DNA from: Bacillota bacterium
GTDB lineage: Bacteria; Bacillota; Clostridia; Christensenellales; SZUA-584
Assembly: GCA_023415795.1 (NCBI GenBank)
Contig: JAEZJG010000022.1
Coordinates: 1 to 64,000, forward strand
DNA: 64,000 nt
Direction of reading: 5' to 3'
The position numbers and the translations under genes were made by a program. This document shows positions 18,396 to 27,829 of this stretch, piece after piece. Every line of letters starts with the position of its first letter. The first letter of the stretch is position 1. Under the pieces are notes generated by a model. That model was not told the DNA's origin. It made no database searches and was given only the letters and a program-made list of their open reading frames with translations.

Positions 18396-19379
18396 ATGTT
18401 TACATTCAATTTTGCGGAAGGCGCGACTGTCGTTTCGTCGCTGCTGGTTTGGCTTTGCGTTTTTTCAGCATTGTTTGCACTCAATGAGCTGACGCGCCGA
18501 TTCAAATGGGTGGGGTTTGCCTTTTTCGTTGTGCTGCCCATGGCTTTGTCCGTGCTATGGTTTACAGTTCTCAAGGAAAGCACATATACAGACTGGTTCC
18601 ATCTGCTTAAGGTCTATTCCTCTACGGCGGGCTGTATTGGGTTCTGGCTCATCCGCCATCTGCGTGGCACCCGCAAGGACGGTACGGTATGGCGTCTGTC
18701 TGAAAACAAGATCGCACTGTGCTTCCCTCCGCTGATTCTGGCAATTAACATACTTGAGGCCTGTGCGCGCGACGTTGAAGTGGGCATACAGTATGCGGTG
18801 GCAGGGCTGGATAAGACAGCCGATTCCGCTGTCATACTGATGGGCGGCCCCTGGAATTACATGAATGCTATTGCGGGTGTGCTGAACATCATCACCATCA
18901 CCGGCTGGTTCGGTATCTGTATTCGCAAGGTCACCAAGAGGGACGGCAGCCGCGATATGCTCTGGCCGGATATGCTATGGTTTTGGATTATCGCATACGA
19001 TCTGTGGAACTTTGCCTACACCTACAACTGCCTGCCGAACCACTCGTGGTATTGCGGGCTTGCGCTGCTGCTTGCACCCACGCTCTGCGCATTTACGGTG
19101 GGCAAGGGCGCATGGCTGCAGCACCGCGCACAGACGCTGGCCCTGTGGTGCATGTTTGCGCAGACGTTTCCGCTGTTTCAGGACGCAGGCGCGTTTCGCG
19201 TGGACTCCACGTATAACCCGACCATATACTTTATCGTTAGCTTTTTAGCGCTTGTGGCAAATGTGGCGGTGCTGGGTTATATGCTGTATAAGGCACGCAA
19301 GACGCGCCGCAATCCCTATAAAGCTGAGCTGTACACCGATCTTAAGGAATATGGCTCTATAAAACGACTGGCTCAATAA
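18396..19379 (+). CDS. Multi-pass membrane protein, DUF5692-like
   Basis: A 327-residue polytopic membrane protein with about eight hydrophobic segments, for example VVSSLLVWLCVFSALFAL at 12-29. A conserved-looking aromatic stretch, WFWIIAYDLWNFAYTYNCLP followed by HSWYCGLALLLAPT, lies at about 195-228. I associate this pattern with DUF5692 from memory; no function is established. ATG 18396 follows GGAGGG. It is first in an apparent operon with hypB (39-base gap) under the FadR-type regulator, so it may transport or sense something connected with that pathway. Confidence 0.55.
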   Translation: MFTFNFAEGATVVSSLLVWLCVFSALFALNELTRRFKWVGFAFFVVLPMALSVLWFTVLKESTYTDWFHLLKVYSSTAGCIGFWLIRHLRGTRKDGTVWRLSENKIALCFPPLILAINILEACARDVEVGIQYAVAGLDKTADSAVILMGGPWNYMNAIAGVLNIITITGWFGICIRKVTKRDGSRDMLWPDMLWFWIIAYDLWNFAYTYNCLPNHSWYCGLALLLAPTLCAFTVGKGAWLQHRAQTLALWCMFAQTFPLFQDAGAFRVDSTYNPTIYFIVSFLALVANVAVLGYMLYKARKTRRNPYKAELYTDLKEYGSIKRLAQ

Positions 19380-19418
19380 GGGCTGCGGCACTAAGCCGAG
19401 AAAGAGGAGTAGCTTTTC

Positions 19419-20090
19419 ATGGATGAATTTCGCATACTGGAAATCAAACAGAGCGTGTTTGAAAATAACGATCGCGAAGCGGAGCGGCTGCGCGGCGAGA
19501 TGAAGCAAAAAGGCGTGTTCCTGCTAAACCTGATGTCGTCACCCGGCGCAGGCAAGACGACGACATTGCGGGGTACCATCGCGCGGTTGAAGGATGAGTT
19601 TTCCATTGGCGTGATGGAGGCGGATATCGACTCGGATGTGGACGCGCGCGCAATACAGGAGACCGGCGTGAAGGTTATCCAGCTGCATACGGGCGGCATG
19701 TGCCATTTGGACGCGGGCATGACGCGGCAGGGGCTTGATGGGCTGGGTGTAGAGGGTATCGATCTTGCGATACTTGAGAACGTCGGCAACCTTGTGTGCC
19801 CGGCCGAGTTTGACACCGGGGCTGCGAAAAACGCCATGATACTGTCCGTTCCCGAAGGTGACGACAAGCCGCTGAAATATCCGCTGATGTTCACCATTTG
19901 CGATGTGGTGCTGATTAACAAAATCGATGTGCTGCCGCATTTTGACTTCGATATCGACGCGGTGTGCGAGCGCGTAAGTAAGCTCAACCCCAACGCGAAG
20001 GTGATACCCATCAGTGCGCGCACGGGTGAAGGCATGGACGAATGGGCGGCGTGGCTGCGAGATCAGGCAGCCGCTTGGCGGAGTAAATAA
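19419..20090 (+). CDS. hypB: Nickel-insertion GTPase HypB
   Basis: The 223-residue product is a SIMIBI-class GTPase for Ni delivery. Walker A is SSPGAGKTT (about 40-48). The interswitch metal site Cys95-His96 lies in TGGMCHLDAG, and ENVGNLVCPAEFD at about 120-132 and VLINKIDV (NKxD) follow. The N-terminal His-rich Ni-storage tail of some HypBs is absent. HypB works with HypA to load nickel into [NiFe]-hydrogenase. Here hypA lies 2.75 kb downstream in the same operon, separated by an Fe-S flavoprotein gene, and no hydrogenase subunits are visible. ATG 19419 follows AGAGGAG. Confidence 0.93.
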   Translation: MDEFRILEIKQSVFENNDREAERLRGEMKQKGVFLLNLMSSPGAGKTTTLRGTIARLKDEFSIGVMEADIDSDVDARAIQETGVKVIQLHTGGMCHLDAGMTRQGLDGLGVEGIDLAILENVGNLVCPAEFDTGAAKNAMILSVPEGDDKPLKYPLMFTICDVVLINKIDVLPHFDFDIDAVCERVSKLNPNAKVIPISARTGEGMDEWAAWLRDQAAAWRSK

Positions 20091-20112
20091 AAACTGTGAG
20101 GAGGCGGCGAAC

Positions 20113-22851
20113 ATGGCTGAGACGATGACGAACAGCGCAACCGCAAGCGCGATAAAGCGTGAAGGCAAGCCGAAGATTCTGGCGCTGGCCAACCATATTG
20201 GACGCAAGAAGCCGGGCGCAAAGGACGCATACGACTACGATGCGCCGGAATATTTGATACTGGAACCTGTTGTGACGGACGACATGGCCGAGGTGTGCAT
20301 GACGATGGCAATGCGCGAAAAGGTTACTGCGGAGGCTGTCGCCCAGCGCGCAGGGAAGCCGGTGGAGGAATGTCATCGCTTGCTGCTGGAGCTGGCTGAT
20401 GCAGGCGTTTGCTTCGTCAATACCATAGACGGTAAGGATACCTTCTGGTATGACACGTGGGTGCCCGGCATCATGGAGATGATGACCAACCACCCCACCA
20501 ATGCGAAGAAGTATCCGCAGATTGCTGAAGCGTTTGAAGCCTATGGACGAGTGCGGGGCGCGAAGACGGCAGGCATGGTGCCGGTGGGCGTGGGGCTCAT
20601 GCGTGTTATCCCCATCGAAAAGGCGATTGACGGCGAAAGCCGCCGCGCCTCCTATGAGGAGATTTCCAAACATATCGAGGAGCACGACGTGTTTTCTGTG
20701 TCCAATTGTTCGTGCCGTACAGCGCGTGAGATTATGGGCGAGGGCTGCGGTCATCTGAAGGAAGACATGTGCATTCAGATGGGTCACGCCGCCGAATATT
20801 ATATCCGTACAGGGCGCGGCCGTCAGGTTAACAAGGGAGAGGTGTATGAGATACTGCGCCGTGCGGAAGAAAACGGCCTGATGCACGAGATACCAAATCT
20901 GGACGGCGACGGCAAGACTCATGCCATCTGCAACTGCTGTGGGTGCGGCTGCTTCTCCATGCGCACGGCAGAAATGTTTATCAACGTTGATATGGTGCGC
21001 TCCAACTACGTTTCGCAGGTGGAGAGGGATAACTGCGTTGCCTGCGGACAGTGCGTGGAAAACTGCCCGGTGAACGCGCTTCAGCTGGGGCAGAAGGTTT
21101 GCTCGTCCGCGCCGGTACCGGAAAAGATCGTGCGTGAGGATACGCCGCGTGATACCGAATGGACACAGGAACGATGGAACCCCGAATACCGCACGAACCG
21201 CAAAAACGTGGTGGACAGCGGCACGGCACCCTGCAAGACAGAATGCCCGGCACATATCGCGATACAGGGCTACATCAAGCTGGCCGCACAGGGGCGCTAT
21301 ACCGACGCGCTGGAGCTGATCAAAAACGAGAATCCGTTCCCGGCAGTGTGCGGACGTATCTGCAACCGCCGCTGCGAATCGGCTTGCACCCGCGGAGATA
21401 TTGACGAACCCATCGCAATCGACGAAATCAAAAAGTTTATAGCGGATCAGGACTTGAACAAAGATCGGCGGTTTGTTCCGGAAAAGCGCCATGCCTATGG
21501 AAAAAATATTGCTGTGGTAGGCGCGGGGCCTGCGGGGCTTTCCTGCGCGTATTACCTCGCCGTCGATGGCTACAATGTTACGGTGTTTGAAAAGCAGAAC
21601 AAGCTGGGCGGAATGCTCACCTTCGGTATCCCTTCGTTCCGTCTGCAAAAGGACGTTGTGGAGGCGGAAATTGATGTACTGCGCGAGCTGGGCGTTACGT
21701 TCAAAACAGGTGTGGAGGTCGGCAAAGACGTTACGGTAAACGAGCTGCGCGCTCAGGGTTTTGAAGCGTTTTACTTCGCGGTAGGGGCGCAGGGCGGCCG
21801 CAGTTTGGGCGTACCGGGCGAGGATGCGCTAGGTGTGCTTTCCGGCATCGATTTTGTACGCCGCGTAAATTTGGGTGAGGCTGTAAAGCTGTCCGGCAAG
21901 GTGGTCGTCATCGGCGGCGGTAATGTGGCTGTTGACGTTGCGCGTACGGCGATTCGTGTGGATGCCCAACAGGTCTCCATGTATTGTCTGGAAAGTGCGG
22001 CGGAGATGCCGGCTTCGCCGGAAGAGGTGGAGGAAGCGGCGCAGGAGGGTATTCGTATCCATAACAGCTGGGGTCCAGCCGAGATTGTTACGGAAAGCGG
22101 GCGCGTCGTCGGCGTGAGGTTCCGCCGCTGTACCTCGGTGTTCGATGAAAACCATCGGTTCGCTCCCGTTTATGACGATAACGACACCATCACCGTTGAA
22201 GCAGATTGGGTGCTGCTGTCCATTGGTCAGTCCATAGAATGGGGCGGTTTACTGGCAGGCACACAAGTTGCGTGCAACGTAAACGGCACAGTGCAGGCCG
22301 ATGCGTTTACGTATCAGACGGCGGATCCGGATATATTTGCGGGGGGCGATGCGTATACAGGCCCCCGGTTTGCCATTGATGCCATTGCAGCAGGTAAGCA
22401 GGGCGCGGTATCCATCCATCGGTTTGTGCAGCCGGGGCAGAGCCTGGTGATCGGACGTGACCGACGTGACTACAAGGCGCTGCACAAGGAGACGCTTGAG
22501 CTGGACAGCTACGATCGCATGCCCCGTCAGCAGGCGGCGCATAAGGCATCGGTGAGCGGTTTTGCGGATGGGCGCTGCACCTTTACCGAGGAGCAGGTGA
22601 AAAAGGAGACCGAGCGCTGCCTTGGGTGCGGTGCGGTTGTCGTAGACGAATTCCTGTGCGTGGGCTGCGGACAGTGCACCACCAAGTGCAAGTTTGACGC
22701 GATTTCGCTGACACGCCGTTATGACGGCGAAGGCGTTTCGCTGTTCGATATGAAGAAGGTTATTGTGCCGCATGTCATCAAGCGCAATGTGAAGATCAAG
22801 CTGAAGACTATCCGCAAGGCTTTCAAAAAGAGGGGCACGCAGCATGCATGA
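20113..22851 (+). CDS. Large multi-Fe-S FAD/NAD(P)H oxidoreductase (GltD/NfnB-like core)
   Basis: A 912-residue protein with six recognisable parts. First, an N-terminal helical region of about 150 residues. Second, a Cys-rich block with NCSCRTAREIMGEGC and the CNCCGCGCF motif. Third, a 4Fe-4S ferredoxin motif CVACGQCVENCP near residue 316. Fourth, a GltD/DPD-type Fe-S domain (PCKTECPAH and CGRICNRRCESACTRG). Fifth, a two-dinucleotide core, with FAD motif VVGAGPAGLSCAYYL near 464 and NAD(P) motif VVVIGGGNVAVDVARTA near 597. Sixth, a C-terminal ferredoxin, CLGCG and CVGCGQCTTKC. It should move electrons between NAD(P)H and ferredoxin or a partner enzyme. ATG 20113 follows GAGGAGG. The last 8 bases overlap hypA, implying coupling with nickel maturation. 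Confidence 0.85.
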   Translation: MAETMTNSATASAIKREGKPKILALANHIGRKKPGAKDAYDYDAPEYLILEPVVTDDMAEVCMTMAMREKVTAEAVAQRAGKPVEECHRLLLELADAGVCFVNTIDGKDTFWYDTWVPGIMEMMTNHPTNAKKYPQIAEAFEAYGRVRGAKTAGMVPVGVGLMRVIPIEKAIDGESRRASYEEISKHIEEHDVFSVSNCSCRTAREIMGEGCGHLKEDMCIQMGHAAEYYIRTGRGRQVNKGEVYEILRRAEENGLMHEIPNLDGDGKTHAICNCCGCGCFSMRTAEMFINVDMVRSNYVSQVERDNCVACGQCVENCPVNALQLGQKVCSSAPVPEKIVREDTPRDTEWTQERWNPEYRTNRKNVVDSGTAPCKTECPAHIAIQGYIKLAAQGRYTDALELIKNENPFPAVCGRICNRRCESACTRGDIDEPIAIDEIKKFIADQDLNKDRRFVPEKRHAYGKNIAVVGAGPAGLSCAYYLAVDGYNVTVFEKQNKLGGMLTFGIPSFRLQKDVVEAEIDVLRELGVTFKTGVEVGKDVTVNELRAQGFEAFYFAVGAQGGRSLGVPGEDALGVLSGIDFVRRVNLGEAVKLSGKVVVIGGGNVAVDVARTAIRVDAQQVSMYCLESAAEMPASPEEVEEAAQEGIRIHNSWGPAEIVTESGRVVGVRFRRCTSVFDENHRFAPVYDDNDTITVEADWVLLSIGQSIEWGGLLAGTQVACNVNGTVQADAFTYQTADPDIFAGGDAYTGPRFAIDAIAAGKQGAVSIHRFVQPGQSLVIGRDRRDYKALHKETLELDSYDRMPRQQAAHKASVSGFADGRCTFTEEQVKKETERCLGCGAVVVDEFLCVGCGQCTTKCKFDAISLTRRYDGEGVSLFDMKKVIVPHVIKRNVKIKLKTIRKAFKKRGTQHA

Positions 22852-23185
22852 GCTGGGCATCATTGCCGAGGTGGTGCGGGTGGTAGAGGACATCGCCCGT
22901 CAGCAGCAGCTGACAAAGGTGGATACGTTGGTGCTGCAAATCGGCGAGTTGTCCTCTGTCGTTCCCTATTACGTGGAGCAATGCTATCCGGCGGCAGTGT
23001 ACGGCACGATGCTGGAAAACACACGGCTGCGGATAGAGGTTTTGCCGGGTAACGCGCGTTGCCGGGAATGCGGCAAGGTGTTCAATCTGCTGAAAAGCCG
23101 CAGGGTTTGCCCGGATTGCCAGAAGGCCTCTTGGGAGCTACTGAGCGGTCGGGAATTCGCCATCAAAGAGATTGTCGCATGCTGA
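22844..23185 (+). CDS. hypA: Nickel metallochaperone HypA
   Basis: The 113-residue product starts with MHEL, whose His2 is the Ni ligand in the family. It has the conserved VDTLVLQIGELSSV core and a zinc site of two CxxC pairs (Cys73/Cys76 and Cys89/Cys92). It hands nickel to the hydrogenase precursor together with HypB. The start codon lies within the end of the flavoprotein gene (8-base overlap), so translation is probably coupled. No other hyp genes (C-F) are present in the window. That argues either for hydrogenase genes elsewhere or for a different nickel client. Confidence 0.93.
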   Translation: MHELGIIAEVVRVVEDIARQQQLTKVDTLVLQIGELSSVVPYYVEQCYPAAVYGTMLENTRLRIEVLPGNARCRECGKVFNLLKSRRVCPDCQKASWELLSGREFAIKEIVAC

Positions 23186-23202
23186 TATGCTGAGAGGAAA
23201 TT

Positions 23203-23787
23203 TTGAACAAAGCGGAGATTCAGGCGTACTTTGACCGTCGCGCCCCCGAATGGGATGCGCGAATGATACGCTGCCAAAGCAAAATAGATGCCATTTTGGA
23301 TGCTGCCGGTGTGGTTGCCGGCAAAACCGTGCTGGACGTGGCATGCGGCACGGGTGTACTGTTTGAGGATTATCTGTCTCAGGGCGCAGAGAGGGTTGTG
23401 GGCGTTGATTTATCGCCGGAGATGGTGCGCATTGCACGCCGCAAGTTTCCGCAATCCCACATTGAGGTGTGGTGTGCGGACATTGAGGAAGTGCAGCTGA
23501 ATAGGCGATTTGATTGCGGTGTGGTTTACAACGCGCTGCCGCATTTTGCTGATCCACAGCGGTTGATTGAAAGCTTGTCCGGTCTGATAAAGCCGGGCGG
23601 CAGGCTGTGCATTGCCCATAGTATGGGCCGCAGTGCGCTCACGCGGCATCACGCGGGTCGCGCAGATACCGTTTCTTTGGCGGTGCCCGAGATAGATGAC
23701 CTATGCGCAATGCTTTATCCTTGGTTTGTGGCAGATGTCGCAATCAGTGACGACGAAAAGTACATTGCGGCCGGAAAGCGCCTGTAA
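23203..23787 (+). CDS. Class I SAM-dependent methyltransferase
   Basis: The 194-residue protein has the SAM-binding motif VLDVACGTGVLFEDYL (about residues 43-58), acidic motif II GVDLSPEMVRIAR (about 67-79) and CGVVYNALPHFADPQRLIESLS downstream. It begins with YFDRRAPEWDAR, a head shared with UbiE/Bud23-like small-molecule methyltransferases. Start: TTG at 23203 after GAGAGGAAA. It is the last gene of the hypB-hypA operon, 17 bases after hypA, ending at a strong shared terminator. The substrate is not predictable. Confidence 0.8.
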   Translation: MNKAEIQAYFDRRAPEWDARMIRCQSKIDAILDAAGVVAGKTVLDVACGTGVLFEDYLSQGAERVVGVDLSPEMVRIARRKFPQSHIEVWCADIEEVQLNRRFDCGVVYNALPHFADPQRLIESLSGLIKPGGRLCIAHSMGRSALTRHHAGRADTVSLAVPEIDDLCAMLYPWFVADVAISDDEKYIAAGKRL

Positions 23788-23891
23788 CAGCATATTAAGC
23801 AAAATCAAGGTTTAAAGAGAGACAATTTATAGAAATTTAAGTTTTTATTTTTCGATTTATTATTTTAAAATAAATTTGGCATCAATTTTAT

Positions 23892-23933
23892 ATAAAGTGC
23901 TAATACCATTGAGTTAAGGTATCAGCACTTTAT
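23892..23933. terminator. Bidirectional terminator between convergent genes
   Basis: ATAAAGTGCTAATACC (23892-23907) pairs with GGTATCAGCACTTTAT (23918-23933) except for one A-C mismatch, with a 10-base loop. A/T-rich flanks on both sides allow termination of the methyltransferase operon and of the opposing subtilisin gene. Confidence 0.8.
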
Positions 23934-23953
23934 ATTTAGAGCCGTGGAACTAT

Positions 23954-26900
23954 TCAGCGTGGTGTTATATTAACTGTTGAAGAATTTCGGCCGAATATTT
24001 TCATGCCATTAAATATTCTATACGCTCGCACCTGATAATAATAAGTCTGCCCGGACACCAGCCCGCTATTTACGTAGGAACTGGTAGTCAGCGTTTTCTG
24101 ATATGCAAACGGACCCGCAGCAGAATTGGCACGATAAACCTCATAGCCGCTTGCGCCTGAAATAGCGTTCCAGACAAGCTTCGCTTGAGTGGATGAATAT
24201 CTATTTGCAGACACAGTGGGAACAGATAGGGCTGGACGTGATGATACAATTGATGAAAGAGCACTGTATGTCTTAGTTGATGCTACAGTCCGAAAAGCAC
24301 GAACCTTATAATAATAAGTTTTATCCGTTATCAAACCGATATGTGTGAAACTCGTACTGGACGTAGTACCAATCAGACGGTATGTACCCGCTTTAGTGTT
24401 GGAGGAGTACACTTCATATCCGGATGCACTCGATACAACACTCCATTTTATCAGATTCCTGTCATAACCGGCTGATGTTGCGACTGGCGAAGGAGTTGGA
24501 GGAACAACAGCGGCTGATGCGTGCGTTGAATAATCGCTGTATAGATTGACAGATCCAGCAGTTTGATAGGCTCTGACTTTATAATAGTACGTTTTGTTTG
24601 CAGATAATCCGGAATGTGTATAGGTCAATACGGAAGCCGAGCTTGTGGTATATATTCTTGAGTAAGTCCCCGCTTTTGTTGTTGAGCAATACACCTCGTA
24701 TCCTTTTGCCTCAGGAACGGCATTCCAGGATACTTTTATAGCATTAAATCCATCCGTACGTGCTATAATACCAGTGGGCGATGCAGGAGGGGTAACCACC
24801 GGTGCTGAAAAAGAGCCAGTCACTGTAGTAATATATGGATCGTCATAAACTTTTTTAGTTGAATCATAAATCAGGGTGGCACAGGTACTCTCATCAGTAA
24901 CAACAAATATGGTTCCAACATCACCGGGCTTTGCAGTCGACTTTACCTTTACGGTTATGCTGCCAGAAACACTGCCGGTTGTATTATTGGGTATTGTATC
25001 ATAAAAGAGATTGGTGCCGCCCGAAACTTTTTCAAAGACACCCCCAACAGCGATATTGGCGTTAGCAGTACTGGCTCCTTTAACATTGAGGGTATAGCTG
25101 TAAGTAAAGGTTTGACCTTGAGCAACGTTTGCTGCACCCGAAAAAGTGACAGATGCAGATCCGATGGGGAATAATGCAACATCAGACACAATGCTGGAAT
25201 AGTCAGTGTACACCGTTGTACTGCCAATTGTTCTAAAAGCACGTACCTTGTAATAATAACGCTTATTTCCCACTAAGCCGGTGTTGGTGTATTTTGTAAC
25301 GGAAGCAGGAGCACTATATATTTTTGTATAAGTTCCCGCCTTCGTAGTCGACCGGACTACCTCATATCCGGTGGCACCTGGTGTGGCGTTCCAAGTCACC
25401 TGAACATCATTATAGCCACTAGCCTTTGCAACTGCTACTGGAATTGAATTGAAAATTGGTCTGGCAGACTGCGTAAAGGAGAAGCTGCCATAGGTCGCGG
25501 CAGTACTGCAGGAACAATAGGCTCTCACCCTATAATAATAGGTTTTTTCTGCAACTAGGCCGGAATTGATATAACTCAACTGGGTTGAATCAGCAGTGTA
25601 TAATAAGGAATAAGTACCAGCTTTGGTATTTGAACGATAGATCTCGTATTTATAGGCGCCTTCCACTGCTGTCCAGTTAAGTGATATGCTGTCATACCCT
25701 GCTGAGGTCACAGTTAGCAACGGTGTGGCGATTGGCGCGAATTCGGCGGTCATCGTACGATCGCCGCTGACCACAAAGGTGGCCTTGGCGCTGCGAGATC
25801 CTGTTTCCGTCCATCGTACAAACCGATAACCATCCTTGGGGACAGCTGAAAGAGTGACCGAATCGCCGTCGAGATATTTATCCCCACCTTTAACGGTTCC
25901 GTAAGCATCATTGTTCGAGATACCGGTTATTGTACGGAAATTCTGCAGTATTTCGACAGCAACCTGCGTGTTTACCAACCCGTATCCGTAATAGTTATCA
26001 CGTCCGACGCTGCCAAGGTCGGTTGCAGTTTTATAAAGCACGTGCTTTACCTTATCAACAGACAATTCCGGCATTTCTGACAGAATCAGAGCCGCTGTAC
26101 CCGCTACTATTGGCGATGCCATAGAGGTGCCAGCCATCCAAATATAATCGTCGTATAGACCGGTGGAGAGTATCCAATTACTCGAAATTGGACTGTCACC
26201 GCCGGGCGCTGCGATATCTTTAGCAGATCCAAAGTTGGAATAGGAGGTAATAGCATTATTTCTATCCGTGGCTGTCACACATATCACGCTGTCCAAATCA
26301 CCGGGATATATAGCCTTGGAGGTGGCATCGTTGCCCGCGGCGGCAACCACAACGATTCCGGCGTTTGCTGCCTTTGCAACCGCGTTTGTCTCCACTGAAT
26401 CTTTGGTGTATCCCCCCAAGCTCAAATTAATAACGTCCGCATTATTGTTAATAGCGAAAGTGATGCCCTTAGCGATGCTTGCGGTGGTTGCAAAATTTTT
26501 GTAGGTCTTGGTTTGCGTATCGTACTGTAACTTGAATACGTCAATGATAATGAGACTGACCCCCGGCGCGACACCGGTAACCCCTTGACCGTTATTTGCC
26601 GTCGCGGCGATGATACCTGCCACGTGGGTGCCATGGCCATCGTCGTCATCGGCATTGATACTACCGTCAAAAGGTGCTGAACTGTTGTCTTTTGTAATCA
26701 CGTCAGTCTGTCGGATAATGCGGCCGACTAAGTCCGGGTGATCCAGATCGGCACCGGTATCCAGCACGGCGACGCGCACGCTGCTGCTGCCCATCGTGGT
26801 ATCCCAGGCATCAATTGCACCGATTATGGGCAAGTGCCACTGGTAGCCCAGATATGTATCGTTGGTTATACCCAGCGAACTTCGATTCTCATCGAGATTC

Positions 26901-27484
26901 TCATCGAGATTCTCAGCGGGCACGGTTTCGTAATCACAGAGATAGTATACATAGTTGGGTTGAGCATAAAGCACATCCGGTTGCTGCTCTAGAGCCTCAA
27001 TGCAGTCGGTCAGGGCTTCGCCCGGCGGAACCTCGGCTACGTGAAGATTTCCCTTTAGCTCTTCGGTCGGCTGTAAGTCGGTCTCCTCCAGCACTTGTGC
27101 AACATCAGCATCACTGGCGCTGCTTTTAAACTGAACAAGAACCTCATCTGAAATACAGGGTAGTCCGTCTGCCGTCATGATGACGGCATCACTGGTTCCC
27201 ATGGCGTTGCGCTCCGGCGAATCGGACGGCACGGGAGTATCTTCCGGCGTCTCAGGGATTGCAGAAATAGCTTCTGGTGTACTGGAAGGTACAAAGGTTT
27301 CTTCCGGCGTCTCAACAGGAATGGATGTATCTTTCTGCGTCCCGGCTGGTGCGCTCTCCTGAGGTATGGGGTCTTCTACGGCTAAGGTTGCTGCGGGAAA
27401 TAACATGAGCGTCAGTGCCAGTGCTAATAGCAAGGAAATAGCTTTTATGCCCAAAGGGCTGGTATGTGTTTGGTGTTTTCTCAT
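23954..27484 (-). CDS. Secreted subtilisin-like serine protease with fibronectin-type repeats
   Basis: An exported protein of 1176 residues. The signal peptide is about 1-35. A Pro/Glu/Thr/Ser-rich segment follows (about 36-95), then an inhibitor propeptide (about 108-185). The S8 domain (about 205-520) has the full triad: Asp242 in AVLDTGAD, His284 in DDGHGTHVAG and Ser454 in AGTSMASP. After it come a bacterial-repeat/InlB-B-like module (about 535-595: DGDSVTLSAVPKDGYRFVRW) and five fibronectin-III-like repeats, each with 'GYEVYRS.TKAGTY' and 'KTYYYKVRAY'. No sortase signal or S-layer domain is visible, so it is released or held non-covalently. AAAGGA precedes ATG 27484. It is divergent from the SpoIID gene. 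Confidence 0.93.
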   Translation of the reverse strand: MRKHQTHTSPLGIKAISLLLALALTLMLFPAATLAVEDPIPQESAPAGTQKDTSIPVETPEETFVPSSTPEAISAIPETPEDTPVPSDSPERNAMGTSDAVIMTADGLPCISDEVLVQFKSSASDADVAQVLEETDLQPTEELKGNLHVAEVPPGEALTDCIEALEQQPDVLYAQPNYVYYLCDYETVPAENLDENLDENRSSLGITNDTYLGYQWHLPIIGAIDAWDTTMGSSSVRVAVLDTGADLDHPDLVGRIIRQTDVITKDNSSAPFDGSINADDDDGHGTHVAGIIAATANNGQGVTGVAPGVSLIIIDVFKLQYDTQTKTYKNFATTASIAKGITFAINNNADVINLSLGGYTKDSVETNAVAKAANAGIVVVAAAGNDATSKAIYPGDLDSVICVTATDRNNAITSYSNFGSAKDIAAPGGDSPISSNWILSTGLYDDYIWMAGTSMASPIVAGTAALILSEMPELSVDKVKHVLYKTATDLGSVGRDNYYGYGLVNTQVAVEILQNFRTITGISNNDAYGTVKGGDKYLDGDSVTLSAVPKDGYRFVRWTETGSRSAKATFVVSGDRTMTAEFAPIATPLLTVTSAGYDSISLNWTAVEGAYKYEIYRSNTKAGTYSLLYTADSTQLSYINSGLVAEKTYYYRVRAYCSCSTAATYGSFSFTQSARPIFNSIPVAVAKASGYNDVQVTWNATPGATGYEVVRSTTKAGTYTKIYSAPASVTKYTNTGLVGNKRYYYKVRAFRTIGSTTVYTDYSSIVSDVALFPIGSASVTFSGAANVAQGQTFTYSYTLNVKGASTANANIAVGGVFEKVSGGTNLFYDTIPNNTTGSVSGSITVKVKSTAKPGDVGTIFVVTDESTCATLIYDSTKKVYDDPYITTVTGSFSAPVVTPPASPTGIIARTDGFNAIKVSWNAVPEAKGYEVYCSTTKAGTYSRIYTTSSASVLTYTHSGLSANKTYYYKVRAYQTAGSVNLYSDYSTHASAAVVPPTPSPVATSAGYDRNLIKWSVVSSASGYEVYSSNTKAGTYRLIGTTSSTSFTHIGLITDKTYYYKVRAFRTVASTKTYSALSSIVSSRPALSVPTVSANRYSSTQAKLVWNAISGASGYEVYRANSAAGPFAYQKTLTTSSYVNSGLVSGQTYYYQVRAYRIFNGMKIFGRNSSTVNITPR

Positions 27485-27829
27485 TGTAAATCCTTTCGTA
27501 TGCCGCGTCAGTCAATTCAGAGCTGTTCCAACGCGCGTATTATATATGATAACAAGCATCAAGGTTTTTATTGTATATAAACTAATATACGCTTCATATC
27601 AAGTCATATCAAGTCAGATTAAGTAAGTTCTTGATGCAATTCGCAAAATGGTTTGCTGCTGTGTCACCATTAATTAATAATGATATCGGTATTTTAGCAT
27701 AACTCCTGAATCTGCTATTTAAATAACATATACAAATCATCAGATTTGTGATATATATATAGTATATATTTATTACGGATAAATTGCAATAATATTACGA
27801 ATATCACAACTTGTTGCGAGGAAATACCA
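27485..27829. other. AT-rich divergent intergenic region
   Basis: 345 bases between the subtilisin and SpoIID starts, markedly richer in A/T than the genes. It must hold both promoters but I cannot single one out with confidence. A short tandem array with a 10-base period (AAGTCATATC and variants, four units) spans about 27593-27627. No ORF is supported. Confidence 0.5.

Noticed and set aside
20011..21648. A 545-codon antisense frame opposite the Fe-S flavoprotein
   Set aside because: It mirrors codon bias of a confirmed gene whose Cys motifs and dinucleotide folds are intact; nothing recognisable is read on the minus strand.
26880..26925. Short tandem repeat CGAGATTCTCAT in the protease gene
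   Set aside because: It only encodes a doubled NLDEN linker between propeptide and catalytic domain; ordinary slippage within a coding region.
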